DNA of 40,911 bases from a virus. Of the stretch, positions 15,994 to 24,692 are shown in pieces. How positions within the stretch are numbered: the stretch's first letter is position 1; each line of letters opens with the position of its first letter. The stretch lies in the IMG/VR virus record IMGVR_UViG_3300032083_001905, positions 1 through 40,911 of that record; one strand, written 5' to 3'. The notes beneath the pieces were generated by a model. That model made no database searches. It was not told the origin of the DNA and worked only from the letters and a program-made list of their open reading frames with translations. A program made the translations under genes and the position numbers.

Positions 15994-16946
15994 TTTAATG
16001 CGTCCTTCCAAGTAAATGATTTGTGATTTGAATTAAAAATATTGTTGCAGTTTTCTAAACTCATTTTAAAAGCTTTTGTGTACCACTCGTTTTGATTTCT
16101 TAACTTTCCTACATCGTGTTCATTAAATTTATCTTTACCAATAACATTGAGCATTTTTTTAGGATGCTTTCTATTGTGAACCATTAGTATATTTTTAAAG
16201 TGATACTGAGGTATATTTCCAAGAACCTTTTGAGTCATATACATAAATGCTGTATCTTCGTGTACAAAGAATACTGACTTAGGAATATTAACACCTGATT
16301 TTATAACCTCACTACTTATTACTAATCCACAACCTTGAAACTTATGAGGTGATATTGTTGTAATCATTAAATCTTCTACTTTATCATTAAATGAGTTCAT
16401 TTCATTTTTTGACATTGTATATTTTAAACTCCACCAATTTTCAGTATCTTCTGGCTCAAATGTTTTATCAGTAAATTCAATATGTTCTAATGGTTTCCAA
16501 GATTCATCCCACATTTTAGATGTACCAAATGTAGCTAAATATTTAGATGTTTGAGTTGAAACTTGATTGTGTAAAGAATCAAGAATTATAAAAGTTTGTC
16601 TTGGCGCTAACATATCAGGTTCACCCCAAACTAAAACGTCAACTTTATCACAAAAGTCGGTATTAAACTTCTGCCTATATTCTGATATGGAATATAAACC
16701 ATCTACAATTCTGTAATTAGCCGATAGTTTATTTACTTTTTCCTCTATAGATGATATACATTTTTTCATATCATCATCTGTACCATTAAAATTTTCATAG
16801 TTTTTATTATTTTTGGTTATAGTAAAATCAATTAGAACCTCACCATCATAGGAAGCAACTGCATCTATTAGTGAATCAATGTATTCTCCAATTATATCAG
16901 CTTCATACCATTGTACTAAACAACCTATTGCAAATTTTGTTTTCAT
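15990..16946 (-). CDS. Putative GT2-like glycosyltransferase
   Basis: The 318-residue sequence begins MKTKFAIGCLVQWYEADIIGEYIDSL, which looks like the first strand and helix of a GT-A fold. LVWGEPDMLAPRQTF provides an acidic metal-site candidate, and CGLVISSEVIKSG with FFVHEDTAFMYM resembles the late DxD/ED region of such enzymes. There is no exact signature, so it is a structural guess. The start has AGGAAATTT directly upstream. Neighbours on both sides are glycan enzymes. Confidence 0.55.
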   Translation of the reverse strand: MKTKFAIGCLVQWYEADIIGEYIDSLIDAVASYDGEVLIDFTITKNNKNYENFNGTDDDMKKCISSIEEKVNKLSANYRIVDGLYSISEYRQKFNTDFCDKVDVLVWGEPDMLAPRQTFIILDSLHNQVSTQTSKYLATFGTSKMWDESWKPLEHIEFTDKTFEPEDTENWWSLKYTMSKNEMNSFNDKVEDLMITTISPHKFQGCGLVISSEVIKSGVNIPKSVFFVHEDTAFMYMTQKVLGNIPQYHFKNILMVHNRKHPKKMLNVIGKDKFNEHDVGKLRNQNEWYTKAFKMSLENCNNIFNSNHKSFTWKDALK

Positions 16947-16953
16947 AAATTTC

Positions 16954-18477
16954 CTATCTTATTTTTTCAATTTTTGATAAACCTATTCCACTTTCACCTG
17001 CAAATGAATACAACAAAAATAAATCATCATCATCTTTAAAAACGAATGGGTCTCTAACCTGATTTAATGGTTGAAGAGCTGCTCCGAATGATGATGGAAA
17101 CTTTGGTAAATGAACACCCTCAAATTCTAATTCTGGTTTTAGAACAGTTTGAGATTCTAAAATTTCCCAATTATCTATGTCGTCATCTAATTTTAATTTT
17201 ATCATCATTATACTTTCAGGTGAATGACCAACAACAGTGTAAAATACATATAAATAATCTGATTCTACAAATGTTGAAGCGTGTCTCATATTAGGTATCA
17301 AATTAAATATAGTTTTAAACTTTCCATCCCATTTATCCGATTCATATAATATACCATCAATGTTTTTATTTTTAGCTAAAGCATAAACTTTATTCTTATA
17401 CTTGAACACACTAAAATAGAACATACCTAATATACCACTATTTGAATTAAAAAACAAGCCATTTTTTGAAAAAGATACAAAAGAACATTGATTGTGTGGA
17501 GCTCCCTCTTGACTTGTTACTCCGTGATAATACATTACAATCTGTTTTTTATCCTCATCAATATGAACATTAGGACTAGCTATATGGTCTTCACATTCTG
17601 ATTCTTCTACATTTAATACACCACCTTCATAAATTTTCCACGGTCCTTTTACATCATCTGAGTAAGCCATTCTAATATGTTCTCCACTATGATGTGCAAA
17701 ATATAAATAATATTTACCCAATGGATTTTCTACCCATTCAGGAACTTTAATTAATGATGGTCCGTTTATATTGTTCCCCAAAGCACCTAGCATATCATTG
17801 GTTATTATAGGTCCAAGTCTTGTAGCAGAGAACTCTGAATTAAAATTGTATCCAAAGTTTATCAAATCTTTAGAATGAAAATTACTCACTAAGTTAATTG
17901 TGTCTTCATCATAGTATTTAGAAAAATGTAATTTATCCCTATAACCACCTTTTTTTACTGGTAAATTGGATTTGGGTATATTTAAAGAGTCACAAATAAA
18001 ATTAAAATCATGTTCTAAGTTTTCGAATCTACCAATATAATCTAATTCTATTTTGTCTCCAATCATTATGTATGGATGTAATGTGTCATGTGATAACATA
18101 TTTTCATCTCTAACCCATTGTTTAAATCCATCAACTGAACAGTCTTCAGCTATTTTAACTTTTCCCCTCTTATCCCAAAAATATCTTGACACTTGTATTT
18201 CAAATGGGTTTCTAATAAATGCAAACTTAAAATACGAGTTCCATATTTCATCACCTAAAAATTGTTTGGTTTCAGCAATTGTTGGATGTGGGTGATTAGT
18301 CCAAAATTTATCCATATTTAAACCAGTAGAATGACTATTATCATCGATACCATCTCTATACTGACCAGTTATTATATCATCATCTCCACAATGTTTAGCT
18401 AAGGCTACTTGTATACTTGAACCAGCAGTTTTCCTTGTTTTAAAAAATATGAACTTATGTTTATGAGATATTATCAT
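16954..18477 (-). CDS. Sulfotransferase fused to GH43-like five-bladed propeller
   Basis: Two domains lie in one 507-residue frame. Residues 1-213 are a carbohydrate sulfotransferase: FFKTRKTAGSSIQVAL (11-26) is the PAPS 5'-phosphate loop and FAFIRNPFEIQVSRY (85-99) the 3'-phosphate loop. Residues about 215-507 show the strand pattern of GH43/GH68-type propellers (SLIKVPEWVENPLGKYYLYFAH, HIASPNVHID, QIVMYYHG, QVRDPFVFKDDD). The frame is unbroken and each part is near full size. The likely role is sulfating a glycan while binding or trimming it. Donor PAPS must come from the host. The start has GAGG upstream and overlaps the GT8-like gene by 17 bases. Confidence 0.8.
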   Translation of the reverse strand: MIISHKHKFIFFKTRKTAGSSIQVALAKHCGDDDIITGQYRDGIDDNSHSTGLNMDKFWTNHPHPTIAETKQFLGDEIWNSYFKFAFIRNPFEIQVSRYFWDKRGKVKIAEDCSVDGFKQWVRDENMLSHDTLHPYIMIGDKIELDYIGRFENLEHDFNFICDSLNIPKSNLPVKKGGYRDKLHFSKYYDEDTINLVSNFHSKDLINFGYNFNSEFSATRLGPIITNDMLGALGNNINGPSLIKVPEWVENPLGKYYLYFAHHSGEHIRMAYSDDVKGPWKIYEGGVLNVEESECEDHIASPNVHIDEDKKQIVMYYHGVTSQEGAPHNQCSFVSFSKNGLFFNSNSGILGMFYFSVFKYKNKVYALAKNKNIDGILYESDKWDGKFKTIFNLIPNMRHASTFVESDYLYVFYTVVGHSPESIMMIKLKLDDDIDNWEILESQTVLKPELEFEGVHLPKFPSSFGAALQPLNQVRDPFVFKDDDDLFLLYSFAGESGIGLSKIEKIR

Positions 18478-19219
18478 ATAGAGCCTCGTATGTTTTTTTC
18501 ATCCAATAATATGTTAAACTTGAATCGTGATTGTTAGGTATAGCATTATAGTGATATATCCAACCCAACTTGGTAAACAATAAATCTTCATCTAATATTT
18601 CTTTTAAGAACATATCTTGCATATTAAATTTATAGGATAATAATTTAAAGTCAATTTTTTCTTTGTGCATAAAAAAGTTTATTACTGGTTGGTCTGTACC
18701 AACACCAAAAGTATCTTGTATTTGAACAATTAAATCTCTATTTTCAAGATAAAAATTTATTATGTCCTTGTACATTTTTTTATGTTTTTTGTTCATCACT
18801 AAAAAGCCTGAATTTATATACTCCCATATTGGAAAAGTAAAATCATTAAATAAATGTTTTGAATAATTTTCCATACTTCTACAAACCCAATCCATACTAC
18901 CATGAACAGGAACCGCACAAAATTTATTCTCAGTCATTTCAAAAAAGTTTGGACAATCTGGATGAACTATTGTGTCGGCGTCAACCACAGCGATTTGATT
19001 GTATTTTATATCACTGTTATCTAATAAATCAAAAACATATAATTTGTACCAATTAGGTTTCATAAAATCAGGTTCATACATAAATTCATCTAACATAAAA
19101 AATTCTGCATCATTTTTTTCACACCAAGTTTTCCAACTTTTTACAGAATATTCATATGGTTTAGACCTGTTGATTCTTTTATCATCTTGTATGTTTGTCA
19201 TAAACACTATATTTTTCAT
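18461..19219 (-). CDS. GT8-like glycosyltransferase, copy A
   Basis: This protein has 252 residues from the ATG at 19219, which overlaps the upstream stop as ATGA. QIAVVDADTIVHPDCPNFFE gives the DxD metal site, YINSGFLVMNKKH and GTDQPVINFFMH are the later conserved blocks of GT8-like enzymes, and WIYHYNAI resembles the terminal metal-ligand His region. The next gene upstream has the same architecture (DSDTMIHWNAPNIFD, YINAGVLFFSNQH, GKEQTLLNFH), so the pair arose by tandem duplication. Confidence 0.8.
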   Translation of the reverse strand: MKNIVFMTNIQDDKRINRSKPYEYSVKSWKTWCEKNDAEFFMLDEFMYEPDFMKPNWYKLYVFDLLDNSDIKYNQIAVVDADTIVHPDCPNFFEMTENKFCAVPVHGSMDWVCRSMENYSKHLFNDFTFPIWEYINSGFLVMNKKHKKMYKDIINFYLENRDLIVQIQDTFGVGTDQPVINFFMHKEKIDFKLLSYKFNMQDMFLKEILDEDLLFTKLGWIYHYNAIPNNHDSSLTYYWMKKTYEALYDNIS

Positions 19220-19968
19220 TTGTAGTTCTCCCCAATTACATCCCAAGTCTGCTTCATCAAGTTAATCCTATCGGGTATTCCAAAACCAGTAAAGTGTAAT
19301 ATGTATCCGTATTTTATAAAAAACGGCGTATCATCTTCGTTTAGTTGCCAATTGTGAGTAAACATTTGTTTTTTGTGTAAACCCATTAGATTCCAAGATG
19401 GTTCTAAAAATTTTCTTTTGTAATTAGATTCTTTAAGATGGAAGTTCAACAAAGTTTGCTCTTTCCCACCACCTAAAGTCCAATTATCAAGTTCGTGTTG
19501 ATTTTCAAAATAAAAATTTAATAGTTTTTCAAAGAATGGTAAATGTTGATTAGAAAAAAACAATACTCCAGCATTAATATATTCATCAATATCAATCTTC
19601 GTATTTGGAAAAAACTTGCTGTAAGCATTTAAACTATCTGTCAACCATCTTAAATTAATATCATCTATAACTCCACAAAATTCATCATCATACATATCAA
19701 ATATATTTGGAGCATTCCAATGTATCATTGTATCTGAATCAACGACTCCTATTTTTTCATAATCTTTGGCTCTTTCATATATAAGTTCTTTGTTCCACAC
19801 TGGTTTACCTAATCTATTATCATGCTCCGTGATTAACATAAAGTCAACATTGTTTTTTTTACACCAATACTCCCAAGTGTTAATTGAATATCCACTATAC
19901 TCTGTATTTTTATAAGTTGATGTATTGTGGTTTATAGCAACCATGTAAATTAAATTTTTATTAGACAT
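19216..19968 (-). CDS. GT8-like glycosyltransferase, copy B
   Basis: The 250-residue paralogue of the gene downstream carries GVVDSDTMIHWNAPNIFD (DxD), YINAGVLFF and KEQTLLNFH, and ends with ILHFTGFGIPDR, matching the position of WIYHYNAI in copy A. Its start lies 8 bases inside the preceding gene. The two copies have diverged strongly, so they probably use different donors or acceptors in successive steps. Confidence 0.8.
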   Translation of the reverse strand: MSNKNLIYMVAINHNTSTYKNTEYSGYSINTWEYWCKKNNVDFMLITEHDNRLGKPVWNKELIYERAKDYEKIGVVDSDTMIHWNAPNIFDMYDDEFCGVIDDINLRWLTDSLNAYSKFFPNTKIDIDEYINAGVLFFSNQHLPFFEKLLNFYFENQHELDNWTLGGGKEQTLLNFHLKESNYKRKFLEPSWNLMGLHKKQMFTHNWQLNEDDTPFFIKYGYILHFTGFGIPDRINLMKQTWDVIGENYK

Positions 19969-20911
19969 TAAATAAATCTCCTAATTTATTCTTAATTTTT
20001 GATTTAATAATAATATCAATATTTGGTTTTATTTCTAAAAACTTTTTATCTGATAAAACATAATGTCCACAGATTTTAATTAATTCTTCTTTGTTATCTT
20101 CAGGTACAAAATCATCATCAACCCATTTTTCCCATCTCTTTGAATCATAACATATTTTATAATAATCTTCTATATCATCGCCCATGTGTTCTAAATAACA
20201 TAATGTTTCTAATTGTCCAAACTCTGGCGCTATATTTAAACTATCTAATCCAGCTTCAAACCTAACTTTAACATCTTCATTTGTTAAATAATCACCATTA
20301 TGTTCTTTACTTAATTTACCCCATCTTTTACAAACTCTAATAAAATCTTTTAATCTGTCTAAATCAAAGTTACCTGTATTAACTCTTTTACCTAAGTCTA
20401 AACCAACACCTGATTGAACCACCGCGTATTTAATATTTTCAAAAAATTCAAAGTGTGATAATTCTTCTAATAACTTGTCCAATTCATCAGGAGTAAATTT
20501 CCTAATAGCTTCTTCAGTACCAACTTCAAATAAAGTATTTGGATTCATATTATGAATATAATTAATTGTTGCTAAAGTTTCTTTCAAACCATCATCAAAA
20601 TTAGGATAAGCTTTCCAGGGGTCTATATGAATTATGTCAAAGTTCTCACAATCATATCTAAATGATTTATAACCATCATCATCTTTATAACCTTGTCCAG
20701 CCCCACCATGGTCTCTTTCGATTGGAACTCTACCATCAACATAATCTGAAAATTCCTCTGTTGTCCAATTGTTAACATAACCACCATTGTATTCAACTTG
20801 TCTTCGTGATGGTATGAATCCAATTTTGTTATCAGTTTCCTCTGTAAATTCAATTACAGCATCTACTACATTCTTACTCATTGGTCCTATATAAAATTTA
20901 AATTTATTCAT
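19961..20911 (-). CDS. TIM-barrel protein, tagatose-bisphosphate aldolase (GatZ/KbaZ)-like
   Basis: The 316-residue protein has barrel-like spacing: IGFIPSRRQVEYNGGYVNNW with TTEEFSDYV, VPIERDHGGAGQG, FDIIHIDPWKAYP, TLFEVGTEEAIRKF, KVRFEAGLDSLNIAPEFG. The RQVEYNGGY and RDHGG blocks recall the NQVNQFGGY and GGDHLGP blocks of GatZ/KbaZ proteins. In a glycan cluster such a barrel could make or cleave a sugar-acid carbon bond. The similarity is partial and from memory. A promoter lies immediately upstream, only 5 bases from the ATG. Confidence 0.5.
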   Translation of the reverse strand: MNKFKFYIGPMSKNVVDAVIEFTEETDNKIGFIPSRRQVEYNGGYVNNWTTEEFSDYVDGRVPIERDHGGAGQGYKDDDGYKSFRYDCENFDIIHIDPWKAYPNFDDGLKETLATINYIHNMNPNTLFEVGTEEAIRKFTPDELDKLLEELSHFEFFENIKYAVVQSGVGLDLGKRVNTGNFDLDRLKDFIRVCKRWGKLSKEHNGDYLTNEDVKVRFEAGLDSLNIAPEFGQLETLCYLEHMGDDIEDYYKICYDSKRWEKWVDDDFVPEDNKEELIKICGHYVLSDKKFLEIKPNIDIIIKSKIKNKLGDLFNV

Positions 20912-20916
20912 AATAT

Positions 20917-20945
20917 AATTTACAACCTTTTTTTTAATTTTCCAA
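20917..20945 (-). promoter_or_regulatory. AAAGCTTG promoter abutting start codon
   Basis: On the minus strand AAAAGCTTGGAA, with -35 TTGGAA at 20945-20940, is followed after 17 bases by TAAATT (20922-20917). Only five bases separate the -10 from the ATG at 20911, so transcription should begin at or next to the start codon. The promoter at 33565-33593 has the same layout, including AAAAAAAGGTTG before the -10. It would add internal expression within the glycan cluster. Confidence 0.6.
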
Positions 20946-22517
20946 GCTTTTATTTAATAAATTTTTACCTAAATAAAATAATAAATGACAATATGGATAG
21001 TGATGAAATTTGGCTATATTTAAAAATATTAAAGCTGTCATAATCTTAACCTTTTTTACATCATAACCCCATTTATTTATGTATTCTACAAATATATCTT
21101 CACAATCAATGTTTATATTTTTTCTTAAAAAATCATATTTGATTTCATTCATAGACCTATCAAAACTATATAAATCATCATTTATAATATCGTGAGATAT
21201 AATTAATCCATGCATTAATTTAGCTAAATCATAATAAACATCACCATAATCTAATTTACCACAGAAATCTTGTCTCCAATCCAAAAGAGTAATTGGTAAA
21301 GTATTGTGACTGTTACCTTCAGATACTAATATGTTTTCAAAATGTAAGTCTCCGTGAAATCTAACAGGTATTCCATCTGCAATATAATTCCAATCCACTC
21401 TGTCTAATAAAGATTTTACTGAAGGAACTTTTGTACCATTTATAACTTCTTTATCACTATCTGAATTACCGAATCTTTTAAAATAATCATCAACTCTTTG
21501 ATATGTTTTATCTTTATAAAATCCTAAACAACTCTGTTTAAATTCTTTTTTATTTACCTTAATAGGTTCGTGAAACGATTTAAGAGAATCCAATAGAAAT
21601 TTAAAGTTTTCCGTTGTTACTGCTTCTGAAAATATTGTTCCATTAACTTTTTTATATGAGTACATATTTTCTGTAACATCTATTACTGTTGGAACATATG
21701 GTTTTAATGATTCAGACCTTATAGCTCTATTTTTAATAAAATCAGTATCTATACAAAACTTCAAAACTTTATCTTCTACGAACCAAATAGCTTCATTTGG
21801 TTTTTCTAAAATGTTTGGTTCATCATCTTGTTTTAGTTTTTCTTTAGCTTTCAACAAAATATCTCTATTACCTGTATCATACCATTCAAACTTAATAGAA
21901 TCAAATCTTATATTTTTTTCCATCATTTTTTGAATAGCATAACTCTCACCAGTTAATATAGCTTTCTCATCAATCAAACTCCAAAACTCTTCGTAGTCTT
22001 TAATACCACATACACCAATGTAAGCTGGACTACTTGGTGATTCATTTTTTTCATATAGTTTATCAGCTATACCATTTTCACCTACACTTAAAGACCTATA
22101 ATCCACTCCACCATTTACATCAGAATAACCAATCCAATTATTGAAACTCATTTTCTGTAATGATGGTAACTCATCAGTTATAATAGTATCATTAGATATA
22201 AAAATAAATTCACTCTGTAAATACTTTCTACACTTATTTAATGTATAACCAAGACCTGAACCCTCACCTTCGTAAATATCTATATCCACAAAAGTAAAGT
22301 TTCTATTAGGATACGCTAGTGTTAAGAACTGACGAATGTAATTACCTTTATAACCTAAAGCTACAACTATTTCTATATCTTCGTCAAACTTTTCAACTAT
22401 ATGAGATATAACAGGCTTGTTCCCTACCGACAACAAAGCCTTATTCACATTATCCGTGAACTCTCCAAGTCGTGCTCCTACACCAGCACAAGGTAAAAAT
22501 ACTTTATAATTAGTCAT
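20934..22517 (-). CDS. Nucleotidyltransferase-aminoglycoside/choline-kinase-like fusion
   Basis: The 527-residue bifunctional protein has an N-terminal sugar/choline-phosphate nucleotidyltransferase (1-225; LPCAGVGARLGEFTDNVNKA at 8-27 is the NTP loop, SND at 108-110 the metal site). The C-terminal part (about 240-527) is an APH/choline-kinase-like phosphotransferase: RFHGDLHFEN gives catalytic Asp390 and Asn395, and LLDW gives Asp413. Such a fusion could phosphorylate a compound and then activate it as an NDP derivative, as LicA and LicC do for choline. The start at 22517 has AAGGA upstream and overlaps the cupin gene. Confidence 0.85.
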   Translation of the reverse strand: MTNYKVFLPCAGVGARLGEFTDNVNKALLSVGNKPVISHIVEKFDEDIEIVVALGYKGNYIRQFLTLAYPNRNFTFVDIDIYEGEGSGLGYTLNKCRKYLQSEFIFISNDTIITDELPSLQKMSFNNWIGYSDVNGGVDYRSLSVGENGIADKLYEKNESPSSPAYIGVCGIKDYEEFWSLIDEKAILTGESYAIQKMMEKNIRFDSIKFEWYDTGNRDILLKAKEKLKQDDEPNILEKPNEAIWFVEDKVLKFCIDTDFIKNRAIRSESLKPYVPTVIDVTENMYSYKKVNGTIFSEAVTTENFKFLLDSLKSFHEPIKVNKKEFKQSCLGFYKDKTYQRVDDYFKRFGNSDSDKEVINGTKVPSVKSLLDRVDWNYIADGIPVRFHGDLHFENILVSEGNSHNTLPITLLDWRQDFCGKLDYGDVYYDLAKLMHGLIISHDIINDDLYSFDRSMNEIKYDFLRKNINIDCEDIFVEYINKWGYDVKKVKIMTALIFLNIAKFHHYPYCHLLFYLGKNLLNKSLEN

Positions 22518-22869
22518 TAGTTCCTTCTCTACCATAATCATCTTCTAATCTGACAATATCATCTTCACCAAAATATGTTCCAGTCTGAACCTCAATAAAT
22601 TTTAAATCTTCATCTTGTCTATTTTCAACTCTATGTGCAGTTCCAACAGGAACTATTATCACCTCACCAACCTTATATGTTGTTTCCACATCATCTAATG
22701 TTGCAACAGCTTCACCTTGAACCACAACCCAAGCCTCACTTCTCTTGTGGTGATATTGATAACTTGGTCTTCCACCTTTTTTAATCACTATCTCTTTTAC
22801 TTTACAATACTCTGTATCTAATAAGTTCTCAAATGTTCCCCACGGCCTTTCTTCTTTATAATTTGACAT
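22510..22869 (-). CDS. Stand-alone type II mannose-6-phosphate isomerase cupin
   Basis: All 119 residues match the C-terminal cupin of ManC/AlgA-type bifunctional enzymes: RPWGTFENLLD, YQYHHKRSEAWVVVQGEA (metal ligands His40/His41 and Glu45), VGEVIIVPVGTAHRVEN (His79) and IEVQTGTYFGEDDIVRLEDDYGR. The usual attached mannose-1-phosphate guanylyltransferase domain is missing; the nucleotidyltransferase encoded just downstream may replace it. A role in isomerising a phosphosugar is probable. Confidence 0.9.
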   Translation of the reverse strand: MSNYKEERPWGTFENLLDTEYCKVKEIVIKKGGRPSYQYHHKRSEAWVVVQGEAVATLDDVETTYKVGEVIIVPVGTAHRVENRQDEDLKFIEVQTGTYFGEDDIVRLEDDYGREGTND

Positions 22870-23212
22870 CTTCTATCCCCTCGTTTCTATATAAGTTAAT
22901 TGAATAAGCTGTATCTCTTTCACTATTAGGTTTTCTATCATTAACCACTATTCTGTCTCCACCACCTACTCCCATAATCAATTGGTCATAGAATATATCA
23001 TACATTGATAATTGTTGCTCAGTTTTATTTCTTAAACTTTCTCTTCTACCAGTTATCAAAATGATGTTATACCCTTTAGCATCCCATTCGTTTATTTTTT
23101 CTATTGTTCCATTTAATGGTGATGCATTTAATTGACTTGATAATCCTTGATTACGATGTTCTAATAAAACACCATCTATGTCACATATTATTGTCTTTGG
23201 TTTATTGTTCAT
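22856..23212 (-). CDS. HAD-family phosphatase, small
   Basis: In 118 residues, IICDIDGVLLEH gives the HAD motif I (nucleophile Asp11, Asp13), ILITGRRES motif II, and VVNDRKP a weak motif IV region. The tiny size and lack of a cap suggest a macromolecule or sugar-phosphate phosphatase, similar to small HADs in capsule clusters. It starts after AGGG and overlaps the next gene upstream by 11 bases. It is one of two HAD proteins in this stretch. Confidence 0.75.
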   Translation of the reverse strand: MNNKPKTIICDIDGVLLEHRNQGLSSQLNASPLNGTIEKINEWDAKGYNIILITGRRESLRNKTEQQLSMYDIFYDQLIMGVGGGDRIVVNDRKPNSERDTAYSINLYRNEGIEDVKL

Positions 23213-24029
23213 TTAAATCCCTATACATTAAATGTCTATCACGATATTTAAATTTGTGTATTATATTATAATTTAAATGTTTTGTTAAATAATTACAAAC
23301 CATAAAATGACTAGATATACCAGCATACTGACGAATACTCATCTCAGATTTTGGATTACAAAAATCATTTAGTAAATCATATAATTTAGAAAACTCATCC
23401 ATTTTATGAGAATCTGAAACAAACCATCTATCTGGTAACTCTACTATTGAATGTGAATAAAGAAATCCCATTGCAATTTCTGAAATTTTCTGACGATTAG
23501 AATCTGAAGGTATTGGTGTTGATGTATAAAAGTATTCAGAATTAAATTCTTTTTCAAAGATTATCTTATCCAACCAACATAAATCTAACCTTGACTGCAT
23601 CACTAAATCATACTTGAAGTTATTTTCTTCTTCATATTGTTTTTTTAACTCATTTGATTTCTTAAAACTATACCACCGACTATAATGAGCCTGGCCTCTT
23701 TGTTCATCATACCCACCACCCATAGAATGTGTTCCAACATAATCTGGTATTGAAAACTTTCTCTGATTTTCAACAAGATACTTTTTTGGTTTATATAATT
23801 CAACCATTTTATCTTTTAGGTTAACATCCCAAGTATGAAAAAATATATCCACATCATTATGTTTTATAATATTTTCATAAAGATATTTATGAGATGTTTC
23901 TAAAACTCTGATTGAACTATTATTTTCACCTTTTTCAAAATCAGTAGAATGATAGTTTTTACCTGTAGATTCTCCACCATGTATTCCGTGAAAACATAAT
24001 GCTATCCTCTTACGACTTTTTGTATTCAT
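23202..24029 (-). CDS. Putative glycosyltransferase-like cluster protein (DFxHTW type)
   Basis: This 275-residue protein starts MNTKSRKRIALCFHGIHGG. The block DVDIFFHTWDV and the pair SRWYSFKKSNELKK with FKYDLVMQSRLDL are shared, from memory, by uncharacterised proteins in marine bacterial and phage polysaccharide clusters, thought to be glycosyltransferases. SRLDL may hold the DxD-like site. The ATG at 24029 is chosen over a TTG at 24044, with GGAGGG directly before it. Function remains inferred. Confidence 0.55.
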   Translation of the reverse strand: MNTKSRKRIALCFHGIHGGESTGKNYHSTDFEKGENNSSIRVLETSHKYLYENIIKHNDVDIFFHTWDVNLKDKMVELYKPKKYLVENQRKFSIPDYVGTHSMGGGYDEQRGQAHYSRWYSFKKSNELKKQYEEENNFKYDLVMQSRLDLCWLDKIIFEKEFNSEYFYTSTPIPSDSNRQKISEIAMGFLYSHSIVELPDRWFVSDSHKMDEFSKLYDLLNDFCNPKSEMSIRQYAGISSHFMVCNYLTKHLNYNIIHKFKYRDRHLMYRDLNEQ

Positions 24030-24690
24030 GACCCTCCAATCCAAAATTTAAAAATGGATTCAATGAATAGATATTACATTTATACTTTTTCATTAAAAAT
24101 GCTCTTATTGATTGAGTTTGAATCTCTATAGCGCTCATAAAATCATTTATACCACCCCAATTTCCAGCTGAAACCCAATCTTTTTCCATATAACCCTCGT
24201 AATACAAATTACCATCCAAAGTCCCACAATCGTGACCCGATAAGATTATATTTTTTGCTCCCATATAAGCTGCTATGTGTATAAGACTTGTGACACTTGA
24301 CCTACTCACTATAATTTCATCATCACCTAAATTATTTAATTCAGTTTCAAAATCTTGAGACCTAGCATTGTGATTAAACATATAAGCATTACTATGTTCT
24401 GGTAGATTTTTTCTTTTTTCATGATAACCCATAAAGTGTTCAGCAAAAATCAATGGTGTTCCTATAGAATTTAATTTTCTAATACTTCTTGGAAATCTTG
24501 GTTCTTCTAAACAATCTTTCATAACAACATAGTCACAAGGATAATGTTTATAAACATGATTTTGACCAATAACAATTTTGTTTTTAAAAAAATCATCACT
24601 AATATAATCCATTGATGAACCAGCTAATATAAGCCATATATCCTCACCTTTATATTTATTTTTTAACTCTTTTAAATTTTTATATTCCAT
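24010..24690 (-). CDS. DUF115/Maf-like putative glycosyltransferase
   Basis: In this 226-residue protein IWLILAGSSMDYI is a Gly/Ser loop, FKNKIVIGQNHVYKHYPCDYVVMKD and RSSVTSLIHIAAYMGAKNIILSGHDCG follow. This layout (loop, V-x-x-N, substrate GxD near the end) resembles the DUF115 family (flagellin sialyl-type transferases, MptE-like). Since a CMP-sugar synthetase is the next gene upstream, it is a candidate to use that activated sugar. AGGAG precedes the ATG. Confidence 0.5.
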   Translation of the reverse strand: MEYKNLKELKNKYKGEDIWLILAGSSMDYISDDFFKNKIVIGQNHVYKHYPCDYVVMKDCLEEPRFPRSIRKLNSIGTPLIFAEHFMGYHEKRKNLPEHSNAYMFNHNARSQDFETELNNLGDDEIIVSRSSVTSLIHIAAYMGAKNIILSGHDCGTLDGNLYYEGYMEKDWVSAGNWGGINDFMSAIEIQTQSIRAFLMKKYKCNIYSLNPFLNFGLEGHEYKKS

Positions 24691-24692
24691 AT

